DNA of 64,000 bases from the NCBI GenBank assembly GCA_001599295.1, contig BCGN01000008.1, positions 992,001 through 1,056,000 of the forward strand, given 5' to 3'. Below are positions 42,101-51,544 of the stretch, one piece after another; positions within the stretch are counted from its first letter, which is position 1; the number at the start of each line of letters is the position of its first letter. Origin of the DNA: Sporopachydermia quercuum. Its lineage: Eukaryota; Ascomycota; Sporopachydermiomycetes; Sporopachydermiales; Sporopachydermiaceae. The translations under genes and the position numbers were made by a program. A model generated the notes under the pieces. That model was not told the origin of the DNA. It ran no database searches and saw nothing but the letters and a program-made list of their open reading frames with translations.

Positions 42101-43302
42101 GAATCTCTCAATTGAACCAATAACGAGAGTGGGTTCTCTGGATGCCATAAAACACTCAGTAACTCATTATCTTCAAACTGGAACTCCTGTTTTAAATACC
42201 AGTAATAATTCTTAGTGGTCCATAATTGAATACAATTGGTTAGAACCACTGTGAGAATATCTGATTGGCAGTTCCATGCTAAATCTACCACTTTTACTGA
42301 AGGAGGAATTCTCAATGAAAACTGGCCTCTACGTAGCCCATTGCGTTCGAAGAAAATAAGATCAACCAAACCATCAGACTCTTCGTCAATATCATTTTTC
42401 CTTCTAACGGATGCAATAAGATTCCCTGAAGGTCTGTAAGCCAATTGACCTTCCATACCGTCAGTTGGTTCTGATGCACTATCTAAGATACCATCACGGT
42501 TGAATACTCTGATTACTCTTCTACTAACACCAGCGGCTTCATCTATTTGAGAAACAGCAATAAACTCACCATCGCCACGCCATGATAATCTTGCCAGGCC
42601 ATCATCGAGTTCTCCTAAAGCTCCTGTGTGAACAAAATCAGGTAATGTTGGATCTACCATAATAGTCTCCCCAGCCATTGCCATTGCTTTTAATGCTGAC
42701 ATCCCACTGGCTTTGGCTCCTTTACCTCTAAATTGGGTTTCCTTTTTACCCCAACCAACGGAAACATGCTGTGATAATTCTAAATCCTTTGCTGATAGTT
42801 CAGTATCACGTATNAGCTCAAAGTACCTTGATAGCAATACTAAATTACCACTGAATGTAAGTAAAGCTAAGATCTCTTCATCCGGTGACCAAGCAGCGTC
42901 CTGGATTCCTGCTTCAATCGAACCAGCAATTTGAATAATTGGCTCGGATTCTTCATATTCCGGTGACTCTTCTTGGGAAATCAATGAAAGCTGAATAATA
43001 TCTCCTCCTTTCATTATTATAAATAATGCTTCCAAGTCTGGTAGGTACTTTACGTCAATGATCTCATCTTGGGACAGGTTTGGTTGAATTGGTGGGTTGA
43101 TTGGAAAAGACGCCACCACTTTTCTGTTTCCCAAATGTGAAATACGTTGAATTTCAAGACTATGAAAGTCTTCTGAAGGTCCATAGACAGCAATCATGCT
43201 GTTGCTTGACGTATCAAATTCCGCATTAGCGAATGGCAGTGATGGAACATCATTTGATTCAACTGGGAATATTTCCCGTTGTTGCGTTATCAAATTCCTC
43301 AT
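39130..43302 (-). CDS. ELP1: ELP1/IKI3, scaffold subunit of Elongator
   Basis: 1390 residues from the ATG at 43302 (MRNLITQQREIFP); four codons upstream are open from a TTG only. Two N-terminal WD40 propellers (to about residue 730) contain the highly conserved HVSVGWGKKETQFRGKGAKA and FFERNGLRRGQF blocks. They are followed by a helical TPR-like region (ILAELLADCKGQ-like AELLADCKGQIDSQLRRLR near 1200) and the basic segment TAKTGASRRTAKNKRREERK near 1275, a tRNA-binding and nuclear-localisation region also regulated by phosphorylation in S. cerevisiae. Dimerising Elp1 holds Elp2-Elp6 for U34 carboxymethylation of tRNA anticodons. S. cerevisiae Iki3 is 1349 residues. IKI3 is beside SMC6 in S. 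cerevisiae; here USO1 and RAD59 lie between them. Confidence 0.96.
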   Translation of the reverse strand: MRNLITQQREIFPVESNDVPSLPFANAEFDTSSNSMIAVYGPSEDFHSLEIQRISHLGNRKVVASFPINPPIQPNLSQDEIIDVKYLPDLEALFIIMKGGDIIQLSLISQEESPEYEESEPIIQIAGSIEAGIQDAAWSPDEEILALLTFSGNLVLLSRYFEXIRDTELSAKDLELSQHVSVGWGKKETQFRGKGAKASGMSALKAMAMAGETIMVDPTLPDFVHTGALGELDDGLARLSWRGDGEFIAVSQIDEAAGVSRRVIRVFNRDGILDSASEPTDGMEGQLAYRPSGNLIASVRRKNDIDEESDGLVDLIFFERNGLRRGQFSLRIPPSVKVVDLAWNCQSDILTVVLTNCIQLWTTKNYYWYLKQEFQFEDNELLSVLWHPENPLSLLVQLRDSVQLINLAWQVTTGPTVAPIDLGTTLVIDGQDLLITPLKLANTPPPMAFRTFKASENILHAAINSSNTRIAVLTKTKVIFANWNSDEGYIRDIKAPEYINEVLICSLTESSEAQPQQICFLGEDDIAFLMDDPSASLAMEASSSSVIHVINVNTLEINAIIEPAITTLLKSSASYLQAVYQTTTGDIYTFDLQGEQSIIPVAGFPRLCSNIELVIVDGTLIVFGLTPSGKLFANERQLTSAVTSFQVTESHLLLTTAQHMLKFVHLVPSVEDLIVPSVIQQSEIVASGTTGAGANIGNNDNNNASMDERVRSIERGSILISVIPSKAAVVLQAPRGNLETIFPRILVLSRVRKAIENRRYDLAFADCRVHRVDLDLLHDFKPELFYEDIDRFIDQLGSIEYLDLFLSCLHEEDVTTTKYKDTLGDIEREASMESYIQGMADLSIDSNANANNNANANAVAGPPNNRTSKINRICSAILSHXTTPKYNKIYLQSILTAYACQSPPALEPALELVNELQLTSPDEAEKAVQHLCFLHDVNKLYNIALGLYTIPLALLIAQQSQKDPKEYLPFLQDLVDQPETRRKFSIDDYLRKYSRALHHLFDLGTEAYSEFDDYVIKHALYKEALGIYHRSHNEERRREICDLYADYLQGQKNYHEAGLIYEMIHKSAEALTCYEFGLHWKEALAVASSLEGRINDSTVANNVKVKDTATRLAEGLDENRRYLEAAIIHKEYLNDLKEAVRLHCKGFNYSEAIRIASSRDLEQEPDQGDIFRSRDLEVIIDTGLNDGFASVAELLADCKGQIDSQLRRLRELRNKKIEDPTGFFGGEDADGNDVGDNVSVAGSEASTAASFMTRYTGKTGTTAKTGASRRTAKNKRREERKRARGKKGTIYEEEYLINSIGRMIDRLHDTMNDAVNLIEGLIRKNQLLKAYDIQGKYKDLMEILEGCVQEVFHMTEKDRERFDENGLIYYIPEIKVPVVNEFPVKSFLQF

Positions 43303-43943
43303 TCTGACCTCCAATTATGTACAAAATACTATTCTGAGCTGGGATTTGTTCATAATATTTGTCTATACGACAATTATTCATATAGAAAGGAACAAGTCAA
43401 TCAGAATTTATTGTATAGATAAAAGGGAATTGATGATAGGAAGAGCACTGTTTTCTGGTAACACAAAAAAAATTTTGATATGTATGTACCCCTGAGAGGA
43501 GACGTGAAGTAAGGGTAAGAATAATATTTCGGAGATGATAGGAAATGAAAAGCAAGAAAGGCGGAAACTATGTTATAAACTGAATGTATGAAGAAGAAGA
43601 TTGAGCGATAAGCTAAAAAAAGTATTCAGGTACGGAAGATACAGATAGTGTATGTGTTTATGCTTATAGATGGTAGACNGTTATAACGGAAGTTATGTTA
43701 TTCGGTTGCGAGAAAGGTAGCTGTTTGAAAGTAAGGGAGCTGCTGTGATAATAATAGTTGAGCGAACACTTCCTGAAAAAGACTGATTCAGTTCCTTTGC
43801 TCTCCAGAAAGATAATAGTATTAAGGTTTCAGCTACAATGCTAACATGAACAGATCCCATGCTCTCCCATTTCATACTCTATTCACATACACATACATAT
43901 TCATTTTCATAGTCATAGTCATAGTCATATTCACATTCTTCCA
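43303..43943. other. Intergenic VPS33 3' end to ELP1 promoter
   Basis: 640 bases between two minus-strand genes. It holds a small hexanucleotide microsatellite (listed). No gene recognised. Confidence 0.55.
43907..43928 (+). repeat. TCATAG hexanucleotide microsatellite
   Basis: Three and a half copies of TCATAG, preceded by CATACA-rich sequence, just beyond the VPS33 stop codon. Confidence 0.8.
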
Positions 43944-46229
43944 TTATACAACAGCAGACTTGATGATCTCCGAGCCATTGATCATTCCTGTCGTAACTAT
44001 CAAAAACCTCCTTTTCTCCAGAACAGTTTTCTGTAACCTTTCAGCATAAAATCTAATTGCCGCTACTTCGGCATACGTGATTCCGCCTAAAAAGAACAAC
44101 ACACTTAAAGAGGTTGTCTGTAATGAATTATTTCCTATAGCATTCGCAGAAGTACTAAGCCCACTGTCGTTAGTTCCGGTATTTCCTGAAGTACTGGATT
44201 TCTTGACCTGTGTTACTTTGATATCATCAACCTGGTCACCATTAATACATTTAGTAACAGCGTCTAATCCTTTCAAACCAACAGCTGAGGTTTTCACAAC
44301 ACTAGAGCCNATTCCGCCTCCATTCACTGAGGATTTGTCGTATATTGCTTGTATTAATCTCACAGATAAAGGAGAATAGCCAGAATAAACATATGCCATG
44401 TCATCAGATGAGTTTCCATCCTCTTCTGGTTCACCTTCAGATAGCAATGACAGCCTTAATATAAGAGTTTGCCAATCGCGTATATGAATAGTTGGTGGTG
44501 GTGACGCTTTCGAATAAACAAGGCCTAAGTCAAACAAATTCCTAAGCGTTTGAACGTGCTGATAGCCATAAGTTTGAATGATTTCTTTCTTAATTGCTAG
44601 ATAGTCCTTTGGCTTAATGCCATTATGGGTCAAAGACTCTAAGCAAAAAAGCCTTAGTATTTGATTGANGGGAGCTTTCCTGTAAATCAGCTCAAACAAC
44701 ATTTCATGTTGTTTGGATAATTCGATTGTATCCGCAAGCATGTTTTGCTGTATTTCTAAGCTTGTATTGAAAATATGAGACTCAATAGTCACATTGCCGT
44801 TAGCAGGTTGCAAGTTTTTCATCAGTTCTTCTGTAATGTTTGTGTGGATTCGAAGGTTGTTTTGGGCTTCTTGAAGTGTTGGTAATTTGCCTACAAAGTT
44901 GCGTATCTCTGAAACTGTTTTAGCTGCATGACGTTCATCGAATTGGCTTTGTAGTTTCCGAGCTTCCTTATTAAGATATGTTCCAACAGAAGAAAAGTTC
45001 AGGTCTCGGATTGACCGAAATAAAGAGTCATCCGAGGTTAGAGAAAACTTCCGGGTTCTCCTATGAGGATCAGATGCTGTCCTTTGAGAGGCCTCAAGAG
45101 CGGATGACGACAACCCGGTAGCAGTCGGTTTTGCGGCATCACTATCAGTTCCAGTTCTAGTTACGTTATTGCTTCCAGAATTGTCGCCCTCGGTAAGTAT
45201 ATGTATTGGTAGGTCAACCTGTCCCGCGTTTATGCTGAATACCTCATCGATTAGTCCTTCATATGTCAATTGGGACAGCATGGGTGATATAAAATCAACA
45301 GCTCTTTCGAAAACAATCAGTTCACAGCTTCTTTTTATATGAGGACTTGGACTCTTTAAGGTGCCGTATACACCAACGTCAATGTCTTCACGAAGCATTC
45401 TTTCTTTTGGTGATAAGCTTGCTAGATGTTCTGAGCGTATTCTTTCATATACTTGAATCATTTGCTTAGAAAGCTTACCTTTACCTATTATTTGAGTGAA
45501 ACGTAGCAAAGAGGGATATTGTTCTTGTAAATAATGTAATGCCCGTGCTGAATGATATATAGGTGTGATTATTTCTTCTAAATATAGTTCACGTATACAT
45601 TCCTTATTACCATACTCCATAGATATAAGATCAGGATCTAGATCTAAGAGGTACATTCCCCAATGATATACTTGAACATTTCCTAGAATATTTCTATCTT
45701 CTAGGGCTTGTGTGAAAGCTTTGGTTTTCTCTGGAACGCATACAATACTGATATCAACATCTGACAATACTCTGTTGTCAATGAACTGTTGAATATGATG
45801 AGAGATGATGTATGCATCTTTAACTCTTCCTCTTATCATGAACACGATATTTCTTACACCATTAACAATTTTCACACTAGAACCTTGAGTTTCTTGTAAA
45901 GACGCGTTATTGACAAAAGCTGTGCTAGTTGGCTCATCAAGCCAAAAGACTTTGTCAATTCCATGCTGGCGCAGCAAGGAGAATGGGGTAAGGTTGTTTA
46001 TAACTTTGGATAAAGAGTTGTCTAAAAACAAGTGCTTTTTTGTTCCAACCTTAAAAATTAATCTTGTTAGTTTGAAAATTATAAGATTTAAATATCAGTT
46101 GAATCATAACCATCTCAATCAACAAAGTAGCAGGCATACTTTATCTAATACATCAATTAAGGAGTTTACGCTTTTCTTTCTAAGTAGAGAAGTGTCTGGC
46201 ACTCGACCAGTAGGTTGTTTCACTGTCAT
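43944..46229 (-). CDS. VPS33: VPS33, Sec1/Munc18 protein of HOPS and CORVET, two exons
   Basis: Exon 1 is 46229-46140 (30 codons, MTVKQPTGRVPDTSLLRKK...), exon 2 is 46049-43944 (complement), 731 residues in total (S. cerevisiae 691). Without exon 1 the long frame begins at a TTG. The 90-base intron (46050-46139) has a GTATGC donor, an AACTAAC branch point and an AAG acceptor, and the phase is 0. Exon 1 and the junction (LIDVLDK|VGTKKHLFLDNS) supply the expected start of the SM domain. Conserved SM features include ELIVFERAVDFISPMLSQLTYEGL. The C-terminal FFLGGITYAEVAAIRFYAE block matches Vps33. The protein templates SNARE assembly for fusion at endosome and vacuole. Two Ns occur in the coding sequence. 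Confidence 0.93.
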
Positions 46230-46507
46230 TATGAGCCAAAGAAACCAATATGTGTAGAAACTGAAATACTCAGTTCTAATTGAATAGTTTACCCTAGATA
46301 GAATATCCTTGAAAAAAATATCAATGTATCAATTGATCGATCAATGGGTTGAACAGTGAATGAAGCTCTACAAAAAGAACGCATTAGAAATGTCACTACC
46401 ACAATTCAGATCGGAGAAGATCGTTTAATGATTATGTAAACATCACAGATTTATATATATCATGTGTATTGAAACTTCAAATTAATACAAACCAAAGACT
46501 CTTCTGC

Positions 46508-46527
46508 AGACTCTTGTAAAAGAGTCT
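46508..46527. repeat. Perfect hairpin AGACTCTT-GTAA-AAGAGTCT
   Basis: 8-bp perfect stem with a 4-base loop, preceded by another AGACTCTT and followed by AAGAGTGACT. It lies midway between two divergent starts, so it is more likely clustered factor sites than a terminator. Confidence 0.6.
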
Positions 46528-46627
46528 CGAAAGAGTGACTCCAATTAACACCTTCACATCAATAATTATCTCCCATCCCTTTCATTAATTTTACAGTGAT
46601 ACCTGAAGCTCGATCTCAATCCTTATT

Positions 46628-46740
46628 GGTTAAGATTAAAGTTAATGCTTCCATGTGTAATTCATGCGAGCAAAAAGCATATTGAATCTTAACCTTAAAG
46701 CTCGAACCATAGAATCTCATGATATTACACATACAAAACA
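46628..46740. repeat. Interleaved inverted repeats
   Basis: GGTTAAGATT (46628-46637) pairs with AATCTTAACC (46685-46694), and ATGTGTAA (near 46653) pairs with TTACACAT (near 46733). The pairs interleave rather than nest. No known factor assigned. Confidence 0.5.
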
Positions 46741-46966
46741 ATACACCAAATGGAGATTGGCTAACACCCCGTCGGGCAGAAATCTTCTTTGTCCTTGTAA
46801 AAATTGTTAAGTTGGCCTCTAATGAGTGAGAAGTAAGAAAAGAACACAGAAGATTAATTCACGATTGAAAAGACATATTGGCATTAAAACTGAAAAATAA
46901 ACCACAGCAATTTTTAATAATTGGCGTTTGAAAGATTTCATAAGTTTTTAATACAATAGAATCGAA

Positions 46967-47510
46967 ATGTTTGCTGCTAGACGACAAATTTCTTCCTTGG
47001 TCACCAAGAGGGGATTCTCATCTTCTGCTTTGAGAGCTGGCCACTACCCTGAAGGACCTTACACCAATCTTCCTTTCAAGGTCCACAACAGAAAGTTCAT
47101 TCCTTACTGGGTTCTTCATTTCAGTTTCTTTGGTAAGTGATACGTCTGTGAAGTGGGTGCCGAACTGGGTGTATATGTTGACATTGGAAGGTGCATACAT
47201 ATCATTGAGGAATAGAGCATTCTTCGTCTTTTACAATCAAGATCTCAATTCCCATAGAGAAATATAATGTATTTGGCTTGGCTTGAATTAGAAAATAGAG
47301 GAGATAATGGGTTTAATTGTTGGGTGTGGGTCGTGAGAAAGAGGACATGACAGGTTGATAAAGTAATGTCATTTATCTACACTGCACAGTTCTAGTGGTA
47401 CCGGAGAGAACACTGTGTAAAACACATTTACTAACATGAGTTTAGCTGCTGGTTTCGGAATTCCATTTTTCGCTTGCTGGTTCCAACTTAAGAAGTCTGG
47501 TAACATCTAA
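46967..47510 (+). CDS. COX8: COX8, cytochrome c oxidase subunit VIII (VIIc), two exons
   Basis: Exons 46967-47132 and 47446-47510 encode 76 residues (S. cerevisiae Cox8 78), too short to notice as a plain frame. The protein has a basic mitochondrial presequence (MFAARRQISSLVTKRGFSSS), the matrix segment NLPFKVHNRK, and one membrane helix split by the intron. It ends ACWFQLKKSGNI, against ACYVQLKKSGAF in S. cerevisiae. The 313-base intron has GTAAGT and TACTAAC (47429-47435). Two AGs follow the branch point, 5 and 10 bases away; only the second (TTTAG) gives an open frame. The protein is an inner-membrane subunit of complex IV. VPS33 and COX8 are also neighbours in S. cerevisiae. Confidence 0.95.
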
Positions 47511-48816
47511 GCCAACTATCAAAGTATTGTAATCAATAACATCGTTCGATGGAAAGCATTAAAAGTCATAATCAACTGTTAATCAGGCATGCAATGTTGT
47601 TTCAATCCAAATGAATGGTAGAAGAAACAAAGTTGAACAGTTGTTTTCTGGCTTAGAACACTATTTTGTTTTGGTTTAATCGTTTTTGTTATGCGCAGTT
47701 TTACTATTTGCACCAATATATATTCAATTTATCATATTTCACCGCTATGGAGATGTCGTCTCCCAGAAGAAATTGGTATTGCATATGTTGATATACCAAG
47801 GCTCCTATTTGGTACAAATGATCTCTCAATTGTCGCCGTATGCGATGCCATCGCTGTAACTAACTGAACTCGTAAAGCATAATAGTTGATGGGACTACTA
47901 CTACTACAACTTGTCATGACAGTCTTGAACAGTTCCCATCGAAGAGAACCGTAATATTTGTTTCTTTCGCTATGAGGTCCTATCAATGTGCCTTACTCCG
48001 ACCCCATGATCTGCATCAATCTTACATTCAATTGCCGTTGACCAGAATGTCTTGCGGTTATGTTTACAACTTCGCAAAAGTTCCTGCCACTTATTGAAGT
48101 ATATTATTGAAATTAACCCGGTTCCAATATTGTCGTTACTGTGAGGATGACAATTCATTTCTCCTTCTCCCAATCTTTATTCTCGTCCGCTCCCACGATT
48201 GTATAGACTGCAAAAGACCTATATTTCCCAATTATCTCCTGCACATCCCATCTCATCTCAAGCCACTAATATTTTCTGATTATATAATCATTAAAAAGTA
48301 TCATCAATTATCAATTTCCTGTTTCAACCTGTTTCCAATATACTTTAACCACATTGAAACGAGAACAATAACATCGGTTATAACTCAATCGGCCAGAGTT
48401 TCAAATCAAATCAACAACTTATTTTTCTTACCTTCCAGTGTTGTTTATTTAAACCCATCTTCCTTCTTTCTCATCCTTTGACTCTGTATCTGTTCCGTTG
48501 TCGGAGCCGGATTTCCCAAAATAGACTAAATAGGAGGCTACTCAAACCTTAACTATTGAGGGGGAACACTCTGCATGAACTGAATTTTCACTTGTCTGGA
48601 AGTATAAATGAAAAAAAAAATGAAAACGATGATCGACAAAAAGTAATGACTAAATGATACAAACTTGACATTATACATATTGGTACCGAATGTATTAGAT
48701 TTATTTTATCAGGAAGTTCTTGTCTTAATTGCTGTTACCGGAAATATAAATTTTGCCTATAAGTTTGAAGATTCATTAGTTTGTTGAATCAACGGGTGGA
48801 TAATACAGTAAGAAAA
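47511..48816. other. Intergenic COX8 to IDP1, possible unrecognised gene
   Basis: 1.3 kb. The central part (about 47740-48220) is less AT-rich than other gaps and has two overlapping minus-strand open frames (47732-47986 and 47970-48173), with no family recognised. In S. cerevisiae the meiotic gene CST9 sits between ATP10 and COX8; no clear CST9 is visible here. IDP1 promoter sequence occupies the right end. Confidence 0.45.
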
Positions 48817-50273
48817 ATGGTCTTATTAAATATTGCTAAGACCAGGGGCTCAATGGCTCCATTAATTGCGAAGAGTGGTTTGAGATGTAAGTGTTCGTTA
48901 TATGGGGTGTTTTTGGTGATTAATTGATGATACTTAGTTGGTCTTTATTTGATACTTGTTTGTTTTGCTTTATTTTAATAGATGAGATGTCTGAATCCGA
49001 TGAAGTAATGATGCTAACATGAATTATAGACTCATCCACCGCATCAGGCAAAATTCAAGTCAAGAACCCAATTGTTGAGCTTGATGGTGATGAAATGACT
49101 CGTATAATTTGGCAAGTTATCAAGGATAAGTTGGTTAATCCTTATCTTGATGTTGATCTGAAGTACTATGATTTAGGTATCCAATCAAGAGATGCTTCTG
49201 ATGATAAAATCACTATCGATGCTGCTGAAGCTATTAAGAAGTATGGTGTTGGTGTTAAGTGTGCAACTATTACTCCTGATGAAGCCAGAGTTAAAGAGTT
49301 TGGTCTTAAGAAGATGTGGTTATCACCTAATGGTACCATCAGAAATATCCTTGGCGGTACTGTTTTCAGAGAACCTATTGTCATCCCCAGAATTCCTAGA
49401 ATTATCCCTGGTTGGGAAAAGCCAATCATTATTGGTAGGCACGCCCATGGTGATCAGTACAAGGCTACCGATTTAGTTATTGATGGACCTGGTAAACTCG
49501 AATTGGTTTATACTCCAGCTGATGGATCCCAACCTCTTACCAGAACTGTATACGACTACAAAGGTGCTGGTGTTGGTTTAGCTATGTACAATACAGATGA
49601 ATCAATTGAAGGATTTGCACATGCTTCTTTCAAATTAGCTCTTTCTAGAGAATTGAACTTATACCTGTCAACTAAAAACACCATTCTTAAGAAGTACGAT
49701 GGTAGATTCAAGGATATTTTCCAAAAGTTATATGATGAAGTTTATAAGCCTGAATTCGAAAAGAAGGGTATCTGGTATGAACATCGTCTGATTGATGATA
49801 TGGTTGCTCAAATGATTAAGTCAAAGGGTGGGTTCATTATGGCTTTGAAGAACTATGATGGTGATGTGCAATCTGACATTGTTGCCCAAGGTTTCGGCTC
49901 CCTAGGTTTAATGACATCTGTTTTGATGACTCCTGACGGAAAGGCTTTCGAATCTGAAGCTGCTCATGGCACTGTTACCAGACATTATCGTCAATATCAA
50001 CAAGGAAAGGAAACTTCTACCAACTCAATTGCTTCTATCTTTGCTTGGTCCAGAGGCATTGCTCAAAGAGGAAAATTAGATGATACTCCTGATGTTGTCA
50101 AATTTGCTGAAAATTTAGAAAAGGCTACTATTGACACTGTTCAAGTTGATGGTCTTATGACAAAGGATTTGGCCCTTGCTTCTGGTAAGACTGAAAGATC
50201 AAGTTATGTATTGACGAATGAATTTTTGGATGCTGTTGCTGATAGACTCAAGAATCAAGTTAAGTCAGTTTAA
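48817..50273 (+). CDS. IDP1: IDP1, mitochondrial NADP-isocitrate dehydrogenase, two exons
   Basis: Exons 48817-48886 and 49030-50273 encode 437 residues (S. cerevisiae Idp1 428). The 143-base intron has GTAAGT, a TGCTAAC branch point and TAG. Exon 1 encodes almost only the basic presequence ([20 protein letters not shown]), and exon 2 begins at the likely processing region RYSSTASGK. Catalytic signatures: SPNGTIRN for substrate, [18 protein letters not shown] with the metal-binding aspartates, AAHGTVTRH for NADP. The enzyme converts isocitrate to 2-oxoglutarate with NADPH production in the matrix. The first in-frame ATG of exon 2 (49095) lies inside the fold, so a cytosolic form from that start is unlikely. 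The codons are strongly biased, fitting high expression. Confidence 0.96.
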
Positions 50274-50448
50274 GAATGATAATCAAGATGAGAAATAGAA
50301 CGCATTTATATAATTTATTTGCTTTTGGTATCACATTCTTGAAATAGATGTATAGGTATAAATAGTTTTAACTAGTATCTTTGGTAGATGAATTACCGAG
50401 GTGCATAATGCAATGAATATATTTGATGTATTTAATGGATTAAATGAA

Positions 50449-50901
50449 TTATGTAGTTGGCTCTGTATTCGTTGATTCCGTCTTAGAAGTTTTTTCTTCT
50501 ATAATTGTGTCTGCTTCTAAATATTCCCATAGGAACTGAAGACCATAGTATGTTCCGAAGGTGACAGCCACCATTTTCAAATAAGCAACAGAGTATAACC
50601 TATAGAACGAAGACTAGTGATAAAGAATAAAAGTAATAACTGTTAATATGCAATTATAGCGACATATAAGAATTTTGCTTGAGTGATGTGTCTTGAACAA
50701 TATGTGGTATGTGATACTTACATGAGGAGAAATAGGTTTCTCCAGAGGAGGGGCAGCTTGGGGTGAATATGGTGTTGCATTACTGGCAGGCCCCTCAGTA
50801 GAATTAGGACTAGCTGCTTTATAGCTTGTGTTCCTGCTACTCATAAAAAGTCTACGACTAGAAACATACGTTCTTGCCATGCTTCTTGAATTCCGTACCA
50901 T
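50449..50901 (-). CDS. Small two-exon protein, likely mitochondrial membrane, family unknown
   Basis: Exons 50901-50722 (60 codons) and 50613-50449 (complement) give 114 residues. The 108-base intron has GTAAGT, a TATTAAC branch point and TAG; a later AG (TATAG at about 50601) would break the frame. The N-terminus is Arg/Ser-rich without acidic residues (MVRNSRSMARTYVSSRRLF), a good mitochondrial presequence, with a second ATG at 50880. Exon 2 encodes one probable membrane segment (LYSVAYLKMVAVTFGTYYGL) and an acidic, Thr-rich tail. I do not recognise the family. In S. cerevisiae IDP1 converges on COX9, but this protein does not resemble Cox9. The coherent splice signals and phase are the main support for a real gene. 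Confidence 0.7.
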
Positions 50902-51544
50902 CTCCCATTAACGACTTTCTTGTATCTAATAAGTTTAGTTCCAATGACTAGTAAGTAGTCTGCTGGAGAGTTGCATCAATACAACTAGCTGTTCATTTAA
51001 GTCGAATTACAGCGCCGAGCTTCATGAACCTAATAAGCAGTCTATCAAATGGCTTCTAGAAATGAATATTGTAAAAAACTATACTTCAATTTCTTCGAAC
51101 TTAACCTTTCAGTCGTATAATGCTAGAAGTTGTAATTCCTGTCTGTTATGTACTACCTGCTTAGTAAACATACACTCTCGAAAATANTTAATTCCTAAGT
51201 GGATTATCGAATTTATGAGGNAAGTTGCAAGCACATGCAATGTTATGCACAGACATGCAAGTTTCACAATAACTAACATGAAGTCTCATTTCAAGATGTA
51301 GTACTGATCACAACATTGAACTGGCGATTGATTTCTTTTGAACAAAGTAATACACTTACCTGGAGCAATTTCAATATTGAATATTTAGATCTAGCTAATG
51401 GGTTTACGTTTAAAACCATCTGTTTCAATGTTTTTGATTAGTTATTACTGGTACCTACGTATTATTATCACTAGGGAGGAGATAAAAAACTAATAAAAGT
51501 AGCATAGTTCTTTGTGGACCATTGAACGATCACCATCTTACACA
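50902..51544. other. Divergent intergenic small gene / ATP10
   Basis: 640 bases with two Ns. A 79-codon frame (51062-51301) has no recognisable domain. Nothing else seen. Confidence 0.5.

Larger units (their letters stand above)
46230..46966. other. Divergent intergenic VPS33 / COX8
   Basis: 740 bases. It holds an 8-bp-stem hairpin and two interleaved inverted repeats (listed separately), and a TGACTC (Gcn4-type) core at about 46536. No gene seen. Confidence 0.55.

Noticed and set aside
48107-48481. Plus-strand frame with a CxxC...HDCIDC pattern that recalls a RING finger at the CST9 position
   Set aside because: TTG start, wrong cysteine/histidine spacing for a RING, and overlaps weak frames on the other strand.
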